Positions 1 through 13,500 of a DNA stretch of 64,000 nt are shown here, piece after piece. The DNA lies in assembly GCF_018691265.1 (NCBI RefSeq), contig NW_024881316.1, positions 29,075,319 to 29,139,318 of the forward strand. Direction: 5' to 3'. The stretch comes from Tyto alba (Eukaryota; Chordata; Aves; Strigiformes; Tytonidae). Position 1 is the stretch's first letter; every line of letters begins with the position of its first letter. The position numbers and the translations under genes are program-made. The notes under the pieces were generated by a model that was not told the origin of the DNA, did not search any database, and saw only the letters and a program-made list of their open reading frames with translations.

Positions 1-3000
1 GAGATCCAAGCATGTGATCCCTGAAATTATTTTGCTAGTTACAATGCTGTAGAAAGTCCTGTCACAATAATGTCTGTTCTATAGATTATCTTCTGACAGT
101 AAGTAAAAGACATCTAAAAGCCTTATGAGTTAACATTTTGGCACAGCTCTATAACCTAGTCCTCTATAGAAGACTATCTGATTATGCTTTATATTTTGAC
201 ATTTACAAAAGCAGAGGCTCTTTAGAGCTTAAAGCACAATACCATGAAATAATTTACTATTGTTTGAAGAAGACTTTGAAATGCAGCTCCTCCTCCAGGT
301 GCCTCTGAGGTGACCATTAACCATTTGACTGCTGGTGTGAAAGCTGGAGTGTAGCAATGCCGGTGTCCAGCAAGCTCCCCAGAATGTGGGGATCAGCCTA
401 CTTCCATTGACTCACATGAGCCATGGGCTTGGCTTTTTACCATATATCAGCTGAACTATTTGTACCTGCAAAGAGTGACATCTTAAATTACAAGCAGCAG
501 AGGCAGTGGGTAATATTTGTAGAAATTTCATTTGTATCTCACTCAAATGCAAAATAACACACTAAAAGGAACTTTAGAGAAGAGGGAAAAGTAAGAGCAC
601 ATCCTGTGATACCTCATGTCTGAGAGTATATAACCTGCTTATATTCAAAGACTTCTGGACATTTCATGCCCTTCATTGCCTTGAGGCTTTTTGACAACAA
701 TGGGAATCTTCTAGCAGGAGTTTGAGCATTGCAATATATTCAACAGAGAAGTGGGATGAATCCCAGATCCTGGGCTCTGTAGATTAACTGCAGTTTTCTG
801 TAGTATCCCAGAATTTTAACTCTACAGAGAGAAGATACTCTCCTGTACCACTGCCCACAGAGAGTCAAGGAGTGAGCTCCTCCCATAACTCCTGCAGCTG
901 GTATGGCCACATTCTCACATGTAAAGCTTTGCACTGTGCTTTAGCATCTCTCCTATCAGACAGGGTAAGACCCACTGCTCAATTAAAACCCTTCACTGCT
1001 CTGCCCATGCCAGGCTGAAGGATCTTCTCCAGGGGACAGACTGCACTGCATTAATACAGGCCCACTGGGACCAGTGGTCTTCACGCAGCTTGCTGTCACT
1101 GAACAACCAGTTGTGAATCAGTTGATGGACATGGATTTTACAGCCAGCATGGGTTGTTCTGGCCCAGGCAGTCTTGCTGTGGAAATTAGACCCGGACCTG
1201 AGCAAAGGCCAAACAGAATCTGTGCCTCCAAGACACTCGTTGGCCATGAGAATAATGCACTGAAATGGTCATCGGAAGAGAAGACTTTTACAGAAAAAGG
1301 TAAAATCAGAAAAGCACTGCTATTTGTGTCACTCCAACAGTTTCTCCAGTAATGTCAGTCCTACACAGAGTTTTTTAGTGGTGTTTGGGCTGATCCAAGC
1401 CAGACTTTTATTTACAGGGTATACAGCAGGAGCTATAGCTGTTGAGCCAGCCCTGGCTGGAGTCACTTGGCACTCCACTCTCAGCTGTGGTAGGTGCATC
1501 TACCACCCTTGGATGTCACCATTCCCAGAAATACCCTGTGAGTACAAGTGACACTGAAGATACCCAATATTTATGTTACATGCTTTTTCATGAGTTTGGT
1601 TCTTAAACTGTATTTGCTAGAGCCCTCCGAAGCTGTCACAGAGCTTAAAGTTATTTCTCTGTCACAGAAAACTTCCTACTGGTTGTAAACTGCTTCTGAG
1701 TTTTACTAGGGTCATCAGTCACTCTCTGAAAGAACACAGTTCAATAAAGTGCACCAGGACCCAAAAATAATTTCTGGCAGAAGACACCATCATGAAGAGT
1801 GATTCACCCACAGGAGGATTAAAGTAAATTATAAAGCAACCAGGAAAGCTGAAACCAGTGGGGGGTGTAGAAAAGTAAATATGATTTTATATAATAGGAA
1901 CTTGAGATGTAAAGGGAAATTCAGATCAAGGTTAGAAAATTATGATTGAACATAATCAACCAACCACATCCATCTCATTAAAGCAAGTTTATTTTCAGCT
2001 TGTTACCTTGATATTGTTTTCTCAAATATTTATGCTATATCTTTATTCTTTGATAAAGAAACTTGAATAATACTGTCCCATCAAATAAGGTTTATTTTAT
2101 GCCTCCTTTGAGATGCGCTGGCCATATGTGCACTCAGGCAGCAGGGCATCTTTCCCATGGTACTGTAAACTGGAGGGTTTTGTAGTCAGCAGTAGCTGCA
2201 GATCCATGCCTGAGGCTGTCTCCTCTGCACCCATCTCCCATGGCTGCCCCAGGGGCAGATCAGGGCATACTGGCAGTTCCTCCAGACACAGAATCACGAA
2301 ATTCATTGTGATCTGAAAGAAAGGGATAGGAGTTCAAGCTGCGACTTTGCATCAGGACCACATCAAGGAGAGTGGTTGCAGGTAAGAAAGTCTCTCTTCT
2401 CTTTCACGTGATTATCTACAGGTACATTCACACTGTGGGTCACTCTGTGAATCTTACCTACTTTCCCAGAAAGCTGCTATCAAAAAGGCTTTGGTCTTTG
2501 ATAGCTAAAGGAAAGAACAGGATGCATGGATTGAAAAGTCTTGATTGTAAAAGGTGTAAGAAGTAGGCTCAGGTCTTACTGGGGAGTAAGATTCCAGAGG
2601 GAAACACTGAAAACTCTTTTCAACTGAGTCACAAGTAAGATGAGAGAATACTGAAAAAAACACGTTTGGTGGATGCAAATCAGATACATGTTTCCTTCAG
2701 TTGTGGGAGGAAGGTCTACACCTTTTACTAGGTAATGATAATGCTGTAAAAGAGGATTTAAATCTAGATTTACACCTGGCTGAAAATCTGGTCTATTTGG
2801 CCAAATATTCTATAATAGAACTCCCCCCTGCATTTACTGAGAGCACCATTACCAAGGATAAGCGAGCTTGCTTTAGCCCAAGATCTAGCCCAAGATCGTC
2901 CATCACTCTACCGCTTTTATGAGATCCAGGTGAATGGAGGGGAATTGGATGTTCTCCAATGGCTCTTGCAAATGTGAAAATCTCTTTGCTATTAGTACAT

Positions 3001-5029
3001 GGATATAGAAACATCAATCATAAGATTATATCTATACACAAGCACTTGAAAAAAAAACAAAACTTCAGCATGTTTCTTTGTTCCTATGTATATTTAATAA
3101 TAATATATTCCCTTCTGAGTTGCCGCATTTAAATAGGAGTATCTGCCTGCAGTACAGTGTGTTGCTAGATTAAGGCTACAAAACATGCAGGCATCAACAA
3201 TATATTGCTTTCTGGCAGCAAGTGTTTGTTGTATTTTGTTAGTTAAGAGTTTCATTTTCAGCCCAGTATACAACAGAATGGGCTGGGCCCTCAGGCCTTT
3301 GCTTTAAATGAATGTTTTAAATGAGACAGAAGTGTTCCAGGGAGGAGAAATTACCTGAAAATCACACATCGTTTGGCATCTATTTCTGGTCTATAGTTTT
3401 GAAATCTGAATTAAATTAAATTGGTATCTCTATTTCTATTTCAGAAGGAAAATTTTCCAGGCTTCAGTTGTTGCAATGCAGGACCAAAGGAAAGAGAGAT
3501 GCAAAAGCAACCAGGGAGGACTTGCATTTGCAGATAATTAACAAGTTATAAACACCAAAATTAAACCAAGTTTCAGTAATTATGCTAGAGTTATCGCCAA
3601 GACTTATAGAAAAAAACAGAGTCTAGAAGGCTGATCCAAATACTTAACATGATGCACAATTCAAACCCTGGAACTGCATTTGCATTGCTTTTGCATTTCA
3701 GAAGATTTATGCAGAGAAATTTGTATTTGAAATGACTGTGATTTCTCAAACCCACAAAGTGATGGAAGGTAGGGTGAAAAGCAATTGTTTAATAATCATT
3801 ACTTCCCAGCTTTGCTTGCTATTCCTTACTTTAACTGAGGAGAAATAGCCAATTCAGAGCAACTATGGAAACTTTATCCTTTTTGTGTGTATTATTGCTC
3901 ATGAGGACTCATGACACAATTAGAAAATTTTCCATTGTCAAGATTTTGCACAGACTATGTCCATCAACATTAAAATTCCATGGCTGAAGATTAATATGCA
4001 ACGAAACCCATGACAGACAAGGCTTTGTTTACATTGTACATGGGGCTTTAGCACCTTCTTTATCAGCTCTGATTATGGGGCTGCCAGAGTATGGCACCTG
4101 CTATTTTAGAAATGCACAAATGACAGTGAACATTAAAGGAGGACCACTTCCTTTGTCAAATCAAATAATCATTTAGTTTTACCAGAATTAAGGAGGCATA
4201 AAAAGAAGTAAGGCCTACAGTCATGTTAGCCTTATCCAGATGCAAACCCAAAGATAACCCAAACAGTTTCATGTTACTGAAATTTTTATGAAAACAAATA
4301 TTTTATTGATTTTAGATTTCCATACCACTTGAAAACACCGGAGGCTTGTGTCAGCTCTCTGTTCCACATTCACCCTTTGCTTTTATCACATGTCTTTTTA
4401 TAGCATGAATTCTTATGTGGTTGGAGTGACCAAATGCAGCTGATAAAACAGATAAACTCCACATCTGACTTTCAGCCTTGCTAACACTGGGTGCTGGAGC
4501 TACTGATCAACAGTAAAAGGTACTTACTTTAAATAATGGACTTTGGGGTGAATGGTGTTTGTGCTACTTGTCAAGATTTTCTTTCCCACTTAATATCTCT
4601 TTGAGAAATGAAAAGTGACACAGTAAAAGGTAATGCCCTCTGTCCAGCCCTGCTGGGAGAGGATGTTGAGTCTGGAGTACTTACACATGAATCAATTTGG
4701 CTCTGCAAAAGTAATCAAGCCAAGTTTCAACTTTATAACATGACACTACAATATAAATATACATTTTAATCCTACTTTGGTAGGAGCTTGCTTGCAGACA
4801 GCCTGGGACAGGTCCTCAGCTAATGTGAATGGATGGAAATGGGTGAAGACCTCAGGGGGACTAAGAGCTCCTGTCGCAGCAGATGTTCACATATTTTTCA
4901 CTTTCCACTTGGAAACCCCCATATTCTGCTGTTTCTGAACTGTTTGATTGAGGTCCTTCCCAGTGCAGAGCGGGGAGAGGGGAAAGAGGGGTTGGAGGTC
5001 AGCGGTGGTCCAGAAGGCAGCAGTCGGCT
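1..5029. other. Noncoding sequence, no gene seen
   Basis: AT-rich, apparently single-copy DNA. Reading frames here are short, lack protein-like composition and have no paired splice signals that I could find. The stretch at about 3830-4230 has few homopolymers and several homeodomain/POU-like words, and is raised as a possible conserved noncoding element among the findings. No transposon ends were recognised. Confidence 0.6.
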
Positions 5030-5056
5030 GGGGGGGGGTAGGGGATGTTGGGAGGG
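5030..5056 (+). other. G-quadruplex motif
   Basis: A run of nine G (5030-5038) is followed by GGGG (5041-5044), GGG (5050-5052) and GGG (5054-5056), with loops TA, ATGTT and A. This fits the canonical four-tract pattern with loops of 1-7 nt on the plus strand. It lies in a short purine-rich patch (about 4970-5060) in otherwise AT-rich DNA. No promoter or exon is visible next to it. Confidence 0.6.
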
Positions 5057-8000
5057 ATTAATCCATTTAGGAGAGGATTCATAAAGGAAAATACTTGGGC
5101 AAAATCCAGTTTTCTACAATCCGTACAACCACATTTCTCCTTGTAGAGTTTGTGAGACTGCTACATATATTTCAGCCAGTTAGGCTGAAATTTTGTGAAT
5201 ATAGAACGGTTATGTTTGGTTGTAGAGTAAAAAAGTAATGCAAATAAGTTGTTTCTGCCTTTAACTCAGCCTGAAGCACAATCTTGTTGTTTACAGCCAC
5301 GTTACAGCAGTTCTTCTTTATCAGATTGTACACACAGACGTGTTTATTGAATTTACATTTCTGCTTACTGATTGCTAGCCCTGCATTTTCCAAGGCTGCA
5401 TTTTCATCTGAAAGTGATTTATACATGTTTTTTTATTCCTCCTAGTTCTTCAAAAATTTTCTTTTGTGGAAAAAGGTAACATTTTTCTCTCCACATGGAA
5501 TTGTATTACTTTCAAAGATATTTTAGTCCTTATCATGAGAAATATGTGGAAAAGTCAATCACTTTAAAATGATACTGCACTATTGAGATTTCTTGTTCTG
5601 CATATTCTGGATACTCAGGAATTCAGACTAAATGAGTGGCTGCTGAAGGAGGAGGTGTCGCAGTCACTGGGGGCTCACTTGGGAAAGAGGCAGCACAGGA
5701 TGGGAGAGCAGGGCCAGGACCCCAACCCAGAAATCATCTCATTCTAATAAACTCATTCCTACCCAGGCTTTCTGAGTTTGCTTTTCAGAGACACTAGCTG
5801 CAAATCAAGTTGAATTTAATTAAAATGGCAGTTGTTCACTACTGCTTATGAGTCTCTCCACAATTTCAGGAAGGTTTTTTGTAGGTTACTTCAATACAAG
5901 TAAAACGTGTGGGATGAGATAATGGTGTGTCTGTTAGAAAATATGAAAAGAACTACAAAGACCAGATTGATTTTACACAGTGTGAGCATACATTTCTGTG
6001 ACTGTTCTTCACATTTTACTGCAGTAATTCTTCACATAAGTTAGAAACTACTGTCTTCTTATTTCACATGATCAGTCTTTTAACAAAAAAACACGAGTTT
6101 TTTGCATATTGAGTGTCATCCAAAATCTTACCACTATGAAGTAGATAAATTACCATGAGCTCTAATTGCAGATGCACAGTCTTGGCTATCACAGCAGGAT
6201 GTGAGAAGCTCAAGGTCAAACAGTGAGGCAATACTGAAGGAGAAAACATGCCCTGCACAACCCAATTCCTGTTCCAGCACCTCTCTGCTGGTCCGTCATC
6301 CAAATTAGTGTGGGCATGGAAGAAAGCCTTAGGAAAAGTGCCAAAAATCAGTGTACCTAGACAAATGATAGAAAGCAGAGGAGAAAGGGAGTGTACCATG
6401 TCTTCAAATCCCTCCCTCTGCCCAAAGGCAGGTTTATTTATCTCTGCCTTTGCCACTCCTGTTAGTTATTTGTCCAACCTGTTCTTAAAAAAAAAATGAC
6501 ACCAGCGATTCCCTCCCTTCCTTAGGCAATCTCTTCTGGGAACTGGACTGCATATCCTGGGCCCCCGGATTTGCCTTTCATTGCAACAATTCTGGGGAAA
6601 TGCCATTCACATGCAGACCTGTTGTGGCTAGTCGTCATAAAACTCCATGAGATAAGACATTGCATGGGCTGCTGACTTTTGGGGTGTTTGTTTTCATGGG
6701 TAAGGGCAGGAGTCGTCAGAGGCTGGAGCAATGTGGGAGGTTGTGCATTAGCTGGTGAAGGGTGAATGTAGACTGTGTATATGCATATAGGGCTTTGCAG
6801 ATGTACAGAACTTAAACTCTGGCAACCATAGGCCTTTGGTAATAGTTACAAGGTACCTGACCCAGTTAGAGAGCTGGGCTAATGGTGCTGTGGGTATGTA
6901 CAGGTCAGCAAAGGGATAATATAGTGGAAGGATTTCAGAGGAGGGTCTTTCTGGGAGAGGGAGAGCCACACTAGCTTTGGAAGCAGGAGGATGGCAGTAC
7001 TAGGAATGAGCAGAGAACAGGAGGGAAATAAAACACTGGAAAGGATGTACATTTTTAAGATGGTACAATAGAAAAGTGGTAGGGCTTTTTGATAAAACCC
7101 GAGGGATGGATTTCCAATCTTGCAGCCCTAATGGCAGAGAATAAAATATTAATAAATCACATTTCTTTCCCTTTTTTTCATTGAGACTTGGTGGGTGTTT
7201 TTTTTTTTTTTTATACTGTTCCTTGTCTACTTAATACTTATTCTGTCTAAATATCAGTACATGAGTTAATATCTATAAATCAAGACCAACATGTATCTCT
7301 GAGCACATTAGCCCTTCCTAGTGACTATATCCATTGTAATGAATGTTATATTTTAATAAGTGATGTTTCACATGCTATATTTTGCCCTTCTTTGCACTGG
7401 GAGCCTAGCCAAATGCCTCTGAAGCTCTCCTTATAAGTGGAAGGTAATAAGTGAGATGACAATACAATCTTTTTCCTTTTGCGGATGGACAGAATTTACA
7501 TGCTAAATTCAAGTAAAATTTCAGCTCAGCTACTGTATCCTTGTCAAAATGCTAAGGAATCAAAGTTTTGAGAGACCTCCAAATTCACTGCAAAGGAAGT
7601 CATGAAACATTCATGTAAGTCGATTACAGTTCCACACCCTATTAGTCATAGAACTTGAAAGTAATTTGGAATCTTGAGTATACATGAATTATTGAACAAT
7701 GGTTGAAAATGAAAGAAAATGGAGACTATAGCTTGCACTTCCACCCTTTGTGTAAATTGCTACTGTGATCCTTTTGTTCAATAATTTCAGGGCAGTGTTG
7801 AAAGAAAGGAGAAACCTGTAATATATAAAGACAGTAGGAGCCTTATTACATAGCAAAGCCAGAAGGCAGAAACAGATCAAAGATGATAAAAGAGTTAAAG
7901 GGAATGTGGAGGGTTCCAGTTTGTCCCACCTGGACTCGTGGCTGGGTTGGGTTCTACACCTTTTCAACTGGTTGCCCTCCTGCCATTTGGCAGGTGAAGG

Positions 8001-8401
8001 CTACAATATTTTGTTATAGACAGCTGGGACAAGCTATAAACCAAAGTATGCTCTAGTATCATCTCTGGTAGTGGGTGTGAGCTCTGTCCAAGATCTATGA
8101 GATGAAAGAGATGAAGTGAAGCTACAAAAACATCTCAAACACTTTGAATAAGTGTTGTAAGATGAAAAGGAGTCTAAAATGTATTTAATCACCCAGCAAC
8201 ATTTTCTGTCATCCAGGAAAAGAGAATAACGAGATATCCAGTAAATGCACTAAAGATCACAATGAATTTCAAAGGTACCTATATAGAGCTACAAATTTAG
8301 CTTTTAGAGTTGATCGCTGAGCTTTGAATGTAGGAAAAGCTCTTTTCCTTGTGCCTAGTTTTTTTAACTACTCCCAACATAATTTTTACATGGTTATTTA
8401 C
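5057..8401. other. Noncoding sequence; one possible small exon
   Basis: AT-rich DNA with a 15-T run at 7198-7212. No intact gene is seen. At 6132-6185 on the minus strand there is a 54-nt open segment with acceptor-like and donor-like borders (see findings); it could be a downstream exon of the decayed gene at 8.4-10.6 kb but may be chance. The open minus-strand segment just below 8402 (about 8400-8300) could extend that decayed gene or be its intron. Confidence 0.5.
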
Positions 8402-9606
8402 CTAAACAATTTTAGGACCCTTCTTTACCTTTTTCTCCTTTTCTTGGTATGAATCTCTGAGTAGCGATTTTTTTTGTCTCTTTAACATCCAAGTCTCATT
8501 CAATTTCACAAACTCCTCAGTGCCAGTGGCTTCACTCATTAGGTCTTCCTGTATTCTAGAGATTCCCTTTCTGAAACTGGAAAATCTCTAATATGGGGTC
8601 TTTTTGTTGATCATTCCAGTTAATTTAACCCCATGTGAAACAGGACTACCTTCTGTGGCCAGCACTTTTACAATAGCGTCATGTTCTAACAAGACCAGAT
8701 ACAAATCCCTTCTTTGTTCAGGAATTTGTCTTTCAGTTGCAAACTGATGAAAAAATTTGTTGGCTAGCAAACCAGATACCTGATCTTCATCTCTAATTGA
8801 TTTGTGGGAACTGAAAACCTTCCTTAAAGATATTGTCTTTTATAGTATTTATCTTCCTGTATTGTTAATATCTTTTCTAGTAATCTTAAGGAATCTTTTT
8901 CTATACCATCACCAGTACTGAAGAGATTACTGCAGTCTGCCATTTATTTCTCTTTTCTCATTAGATAAATGCTTCAACACCAGAGATCAAATCTTGATTG
9001 CTCTTTGACTGCGTTTTGGTTTTTCCTACAGTATTTACTTTTGCATTCTGCACGGTACTTCCAATTCCCAGATTTTCTTGTCTGGACTCCATGAACTTCT
9101 TGTACATCAATTTCTCATTTTTTTCTCACCAGTATCTTTTAGTCTCCTACATGGAATCTCATTAACCATACCTTCTATTTGATGACTTTTACAAGAATCA
9201 TTGCTTCTCCCAGTTCTGCTTCTGCTGTAACATTATCCATTAGTATATCCTTACTTTCCTTCCTTCCTTTTTTTCTTCTTTCTGATCAATAACAAGGGTC
9301 TCCAAGAGCCTCTACCAATCTTCTGCCTTTAGTTCATAAATTAAAATTCATAGTCACATGCAGACCTCACACACAGACTTCTGTAGAGTTCAAGAGGAGT
9401 CCTTTTTCTACAAATGCTTTTTGATGGTCTCTAATGAAAAAACTTTCTTCTACCATCAGTCCTTGTGCTAGCTTTCAATATTTATTGTTTTGACATGCCA
9501 CTTCATTAAAGCCAGCCAAGGTATAAATATCTGCTAGTAAATGAGTTTTCTAACCCTGACTATACCAGAAATGATTCTTCACTATTGTCTCTGAGACGAT
9601 ATGAAC
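8402..9606 (-). pseudogene. Large decayed exon, product not recognised
   Basis: Read on the minus strand, this 1.2-kb stretch is strongly pyrimidine-rich on the plus strand and gives protein-like, Lys/Glu-rich peptides in overlapping frames, broken by single-base shifts and stops. Examples: NSLLADIYTLAGF-like text at 9549-9490 (HLLADIYTLAGFNEVACQ), VEESFFIRDHQKAFVEKG about 9450-9400, VTAEAELGEAMILVKVIK ending 9178, MYKKFMESRQENLGIG about 9107-9060, GDGIEKDSLRLLEKILTIQE about 8910-8850, and QIPEQRRDLYLVLLEHDAIV about 8728-8670. The stretch 8839-8405 is open for 145 codons with only one stop (TAG, 8590-8588). One shift lies in an A-run near 9121. The left border in transcription order is an acceptor-like ...TTGAACTGAAG (AG at 9608-9607); the right border is TTTAG|GTAAAT (GT at 8401-8400), where TAG is also an in-frame stop, so the end could be either a donor or a true terminus. 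No poly(A) tract follows, which argues against a retrocopy. I do not recognise the protein. Seen: decayed coding text. Inferred: an unprocessed pseudogene. Confidence 0.6.
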
Positions 9607-10458
9607 CTTCAGTTCAAAAAAAATTACATAAAAAACGAAGTTGGAAAAGACAGACAGGTTGTGCACTTGTACTTTATTTTAGAGTGAGCTGTAGAATTTA
9701 GCTATAAAATCAGTTTTGGCAAGTACAAGCTGTACTTTCACAGCGGTCACACTGGCACTACCTACATAGTACTGGAAGGGCCAAGCAGCAAGCTCACTCT
9801 GCAGTCATGAAACAAGATACTGGTCATTGTCTGTGAGTATGCACATGAACCTCAGCGTGCTATTTGTTAATTGTCACAGGAGACCTGTATGAGAAGTTTC
9901 CAATCAGCAGTTTGGAGCCAGGCCATGCAGCTTAGTTTGCCAGTCTAAATGAACAGTTCACGAACAGGTTAGTTTGTGTAAGTTATCTGGCACCTAGACA
10001 AAAGTCAGACTGAGACGAAACAGAAGTCCTTTGTGAATGTCTCACAAACAAGAAAAGAAACTAATTTAATCAAGTACTATAGAAAATAGTATGATCAGTT
10101 CCTGTTTTAAGCCAGAGCAGTGTTATTAAACCAGCTATAAGAATATGAATCCAGATTTATATGGTGACAACTTGCTAACCAGCTTTTGCAAAATCATTGT
10201 GTCATATAAATAGTTCATTTCTTTAGGTATCAAGGCCCCAGGCAGTGATAAGACAGCTTGTGAAAAGGTGGTTTGGGCAGTTTGGGTGCTTGCTTCTTGA
10301 TAAAGTATTTATAGGAAATCTATGGTTATTCCAGGTGAGGTGGACTGCATATTGATATGCATACAATGCTTAAAGTAGGCTAGGATGGGCAATTCCTTGA
10401 AGAAAGGTAGAACTCTAGGAATCCAGAGTAGAAGGGGAAATCCTGCTTCTCCTTTTAC
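9607..10458 (-). other. Probable intron of the decayed gene
   Basis: About 850 nt between the two exon-like segments, with GTAAAAGG at its 5' end (10458 downward) and a T-rich tract ending in GAACTGAAG at its 3' end (9607). No coding-like text or repeat was recognised inside. The intron reading depends on the two flanking segments belonging to one gene. Confidence 0.4.
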
Positions 10459-10566
10459 CTGTGTGAATATAATGTGTCTCTTCTTCCTGTTTTGTAGCAT
10501 ACAGTTTCTTTATATCCATTTCCAATATGATAAACAAACATAAAAGCCTTTGAGTAAAAGTATAAC
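10459..10566 (-). pseudogene. 108-nt exon of the same decayed gene (probable)
   Basis: On the minus strand a strong acceptor (a T-rich tract ending TTATTTTTCAG, AG at 10568-10567) precedes a 108-nt open segment that ends CACACAG|GTAAAAG. It is symmetric phase 1 to phase 1 and has no stop: 35 whole codons, with peptide MDIKKLYATKQEEETHYIHT at its end. The downstream acceptor at 9606 is also entered in phase 1, giving GSYRLRDNSEESFLV before the first stop. Two independent splice borders plus matching phase make chance less likely, although the exon alone is short. It is intact in itself; the gene is called decayed because of the next exon. Identity unknown. No further upstream exon was found with confidence. 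Confidence 0.45.
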
Positions 10567-10569
10567 CTG

Positions 10570-13500
10570 AAAAATAAAAAAGGGCCAGAGGTTTTATCCT
10601 CCAACTCACCGAGGACATTGAGCAATACCTAGAAAGGTCTCTTCATCTCAGCTTGTACCTCTGGACAAGTCACAGAATAACCAGTATCTGGCTTCCTACT
10701 CATTTAGGTTTTTAACTCCCATGTGCAAACCCAGGCAAGAAGCAGCCATGATGTAAGGAGGTAAATCAGAGACTGGGAACAGGAACAGTTCTAATCTCTG
10801 TTCCCCTTCCTTTTTGTCCCCTCCCAAATTAAGAAAAATAATACCAGAATTTTTAATGGGAATGAAGGTGTAGCGAGGAGTTAAACCAAGACATGACTTT
10901 TAGATGTGACAGAAAAGGGACACCTCTTGCTGTTTCCCATTCATCAAACCTTTTAGGACCTGCAAAAGGGCCCATGGGAATTCAGATTGTTTGCATAGAG
11001 AATGAGCAGCCACGGTGTGAATTTTCTGTTGTTACTTTATTTAGCATTGCAAAGGAGTTGCCAATTCTATTTGAGACTCCATCAGTGCTGTTAATGTTGC
11101 CACTTTGGGTAGGCTGAATTTATCTCAACAGATAGACCTCAGAGCCTGATAAATTTAAGTGCTGATGCTAGTGTTTGAGAAGTTATACCAACAGTGCCAA
11201 GCCAAAATAAGACCCAGATAATCAGAGCCATTAAAAATATGGGCTATCACCACTGGCAATGCTCTGTTTCCTCTTTCAGCCTTGCCTTTATTTAAACAAC
11301 AGTGCCATTTACAGGGAATAGCAGATGGAGATTTTTTATTATTTACTTTTTTTGCATTCATTTTTTATGATCAGCATTTCAGAGACTGTGAAAATGGTAG
11401 CAAAGGCCTAATTCATTCCTTGGTTTTAATTTTCTGACACTGGACATGTCAGCACCTGTGTGGGAAGCACTGGTCACATCCCACAGTGAGGGAAGGGAGC
11501 ACCACAAAATCCTGGAGGGCTCTCCAGGCTGCTACCTGCTTTCACTTAGCAAATATGCTACCCATACCCTGGGACACTGTTGGTGGTGTGAACTAGGGGA
11601 AGGCATTCAACCATGGTACATGACTCACTGCTGAACCATCACATCAGCTGGTATTAGTTCTGCTACTTAACCCATATAAATCCTATTTAATATATGCTTA
11701 TTCAAGTATATGAAGGAAGATGGGCATAATGAAGTTAACATTAAGAAGAAAAAGGATTATGCAGGCATCAGTGCTATGGGCCCTTGTTGTGACATACACG
11801 GTGCATTGCCTGGTGCTGTAGGTGCACTTTTATTCTAGCTGTGATACTTTCCCAACCTTGTTCTGCAAACCCTTGGCAATGTTCTTGGCAGCATCTTGCT
11901 TTTATTGTGGCTAAATATCACTTTACACAAAGGTCCCAGGAACACAATGGATCATTAGTCACTACCAGAAGACAAGTATTAAATACCATGCATGAAATAT
12001 TAGTGAACTAGTACCTGAACAGAGTCCCACAGGAGAGGGAAGTGTTTCCCTACTCCTCTTGTGTAGGTACAGGCACAGCGGTGCCATCTTCCTGCTCCTC
12101 TTTTCATGAAGCTTCCCAAAAGCCAGCCAGTTCCCTGCTCTCTGTCAGTAGAAAAGTTCTTTCCTCCACTCAAAAGAAAGCTCAAGCTTGCTGATGGAGG
12201 AATATCCAACTTGGTCCTGGAAGTTAATTTGAAATAAGCTGCATTTTTAATGCTGCCAGAAAACTTGACTAGTTAGTCCTCAAAGGTTACAAACAACGAG
12301 AGAGTAGAGAAGGTTCCTGCTGTGCTAAGGCAACTGCCAAAAACTTATGTACACATTAGCAAGGTCAAGGGTTTACCCAGCCTGGGAAGGAGCAGGTAAA
12401 TACCACGCTAATCCCTCTGGAGCTGTGAGACGCACAGGCTGCCAGGACATACCCCTTTCATCAGGAGATGCAGGAAGTCAGCCAGGATTTGTTTCTCTCC
12501 TTGCAGTTTGTTTATTCAAAGTATCTACGCGCTCGGATGGTTCATGCTTTACAAGGCTGCCCCACTAGTTCCTTGTCATGCAGCCGTGCTGATTGAAATA
12601 CAAGGGAGCATAGCACGAAGAGCACGAAGAGAGAGGGATGTTTCATAAGGTCAGCTTTGCACTAGAAAAGCACAGAGGAAGCTGATAGCAAGGTCCCAGG
12701 GACCTCTAAGTTAGTGACTGCAAGCTCTGCTCCTCCTTAACCATCAGACCTATCCAGCTCCAGCAATACGTTTCCAACTAGCTAAACTGGATGTTGAGGA
12801 TGCATTTTTAGAGCATGATAAAAGAACTCTGAGTACATAGCCACCTAGGACCACTGCTTATGAAGCAGGGAGACCATATGTGATTGAATCAGGGTTTCTC
12901 TATGGGCACCTTCATCCCACTGGGATTCAGATTCTGAGGGTTGGTATGATCCAAGCTCCAAATGATACCGGTTAGCTTCACTCAGAAATGCACCAGGGCT
13001 ATATTTTACTTTTATATCCTCCTAACAATACTGAAAAAAGATATTGAGTATCTCTACCAAAACCTGAGACAGCACTACAGATTGTGCGGAACACAAGCAC
13101 AATGTCTATTAGCCTCAGAAGAATAATTATTATCAGGCCATGTGAATTGAAGAAAAAAACCTGATGGAAGCAGGCATCACCAATGGTGCCTTTACTTTGA
13201 ATCAAGCCAGGCTGGTACTATGGAAGAAGAAAAAAGTCCCAAAGAACTGAAATGGCAATGAGAGAGCCCGGTGACACTGGATAGCTGCTTCCTCATTTAT
13301 CCAGACCCATCAACATCTGAAGAGTAGTGGTTTGGCTGAGGTACCTTGGAATATGTTAAGAGAATCTTATCTCTGTGTAAATTGTTTAGGTTTTCTTTTA
13401 ACTGTTTTTCCAAACTTGTTTTCCTAAACCCTTACTCAAGATTTTATTATAAGAAAATAAAGGTTCATTTAGCAGAGTCTACTGGATGTTTGCAGTGGGT

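Noticed and set aside
6064..6456. Minus-strand frame of 130 codons
   Set aside because: As a whole it is not protein-like. Only the 54-nt part bounded by splice-like signals is mentioned, as a weak exon candidate.
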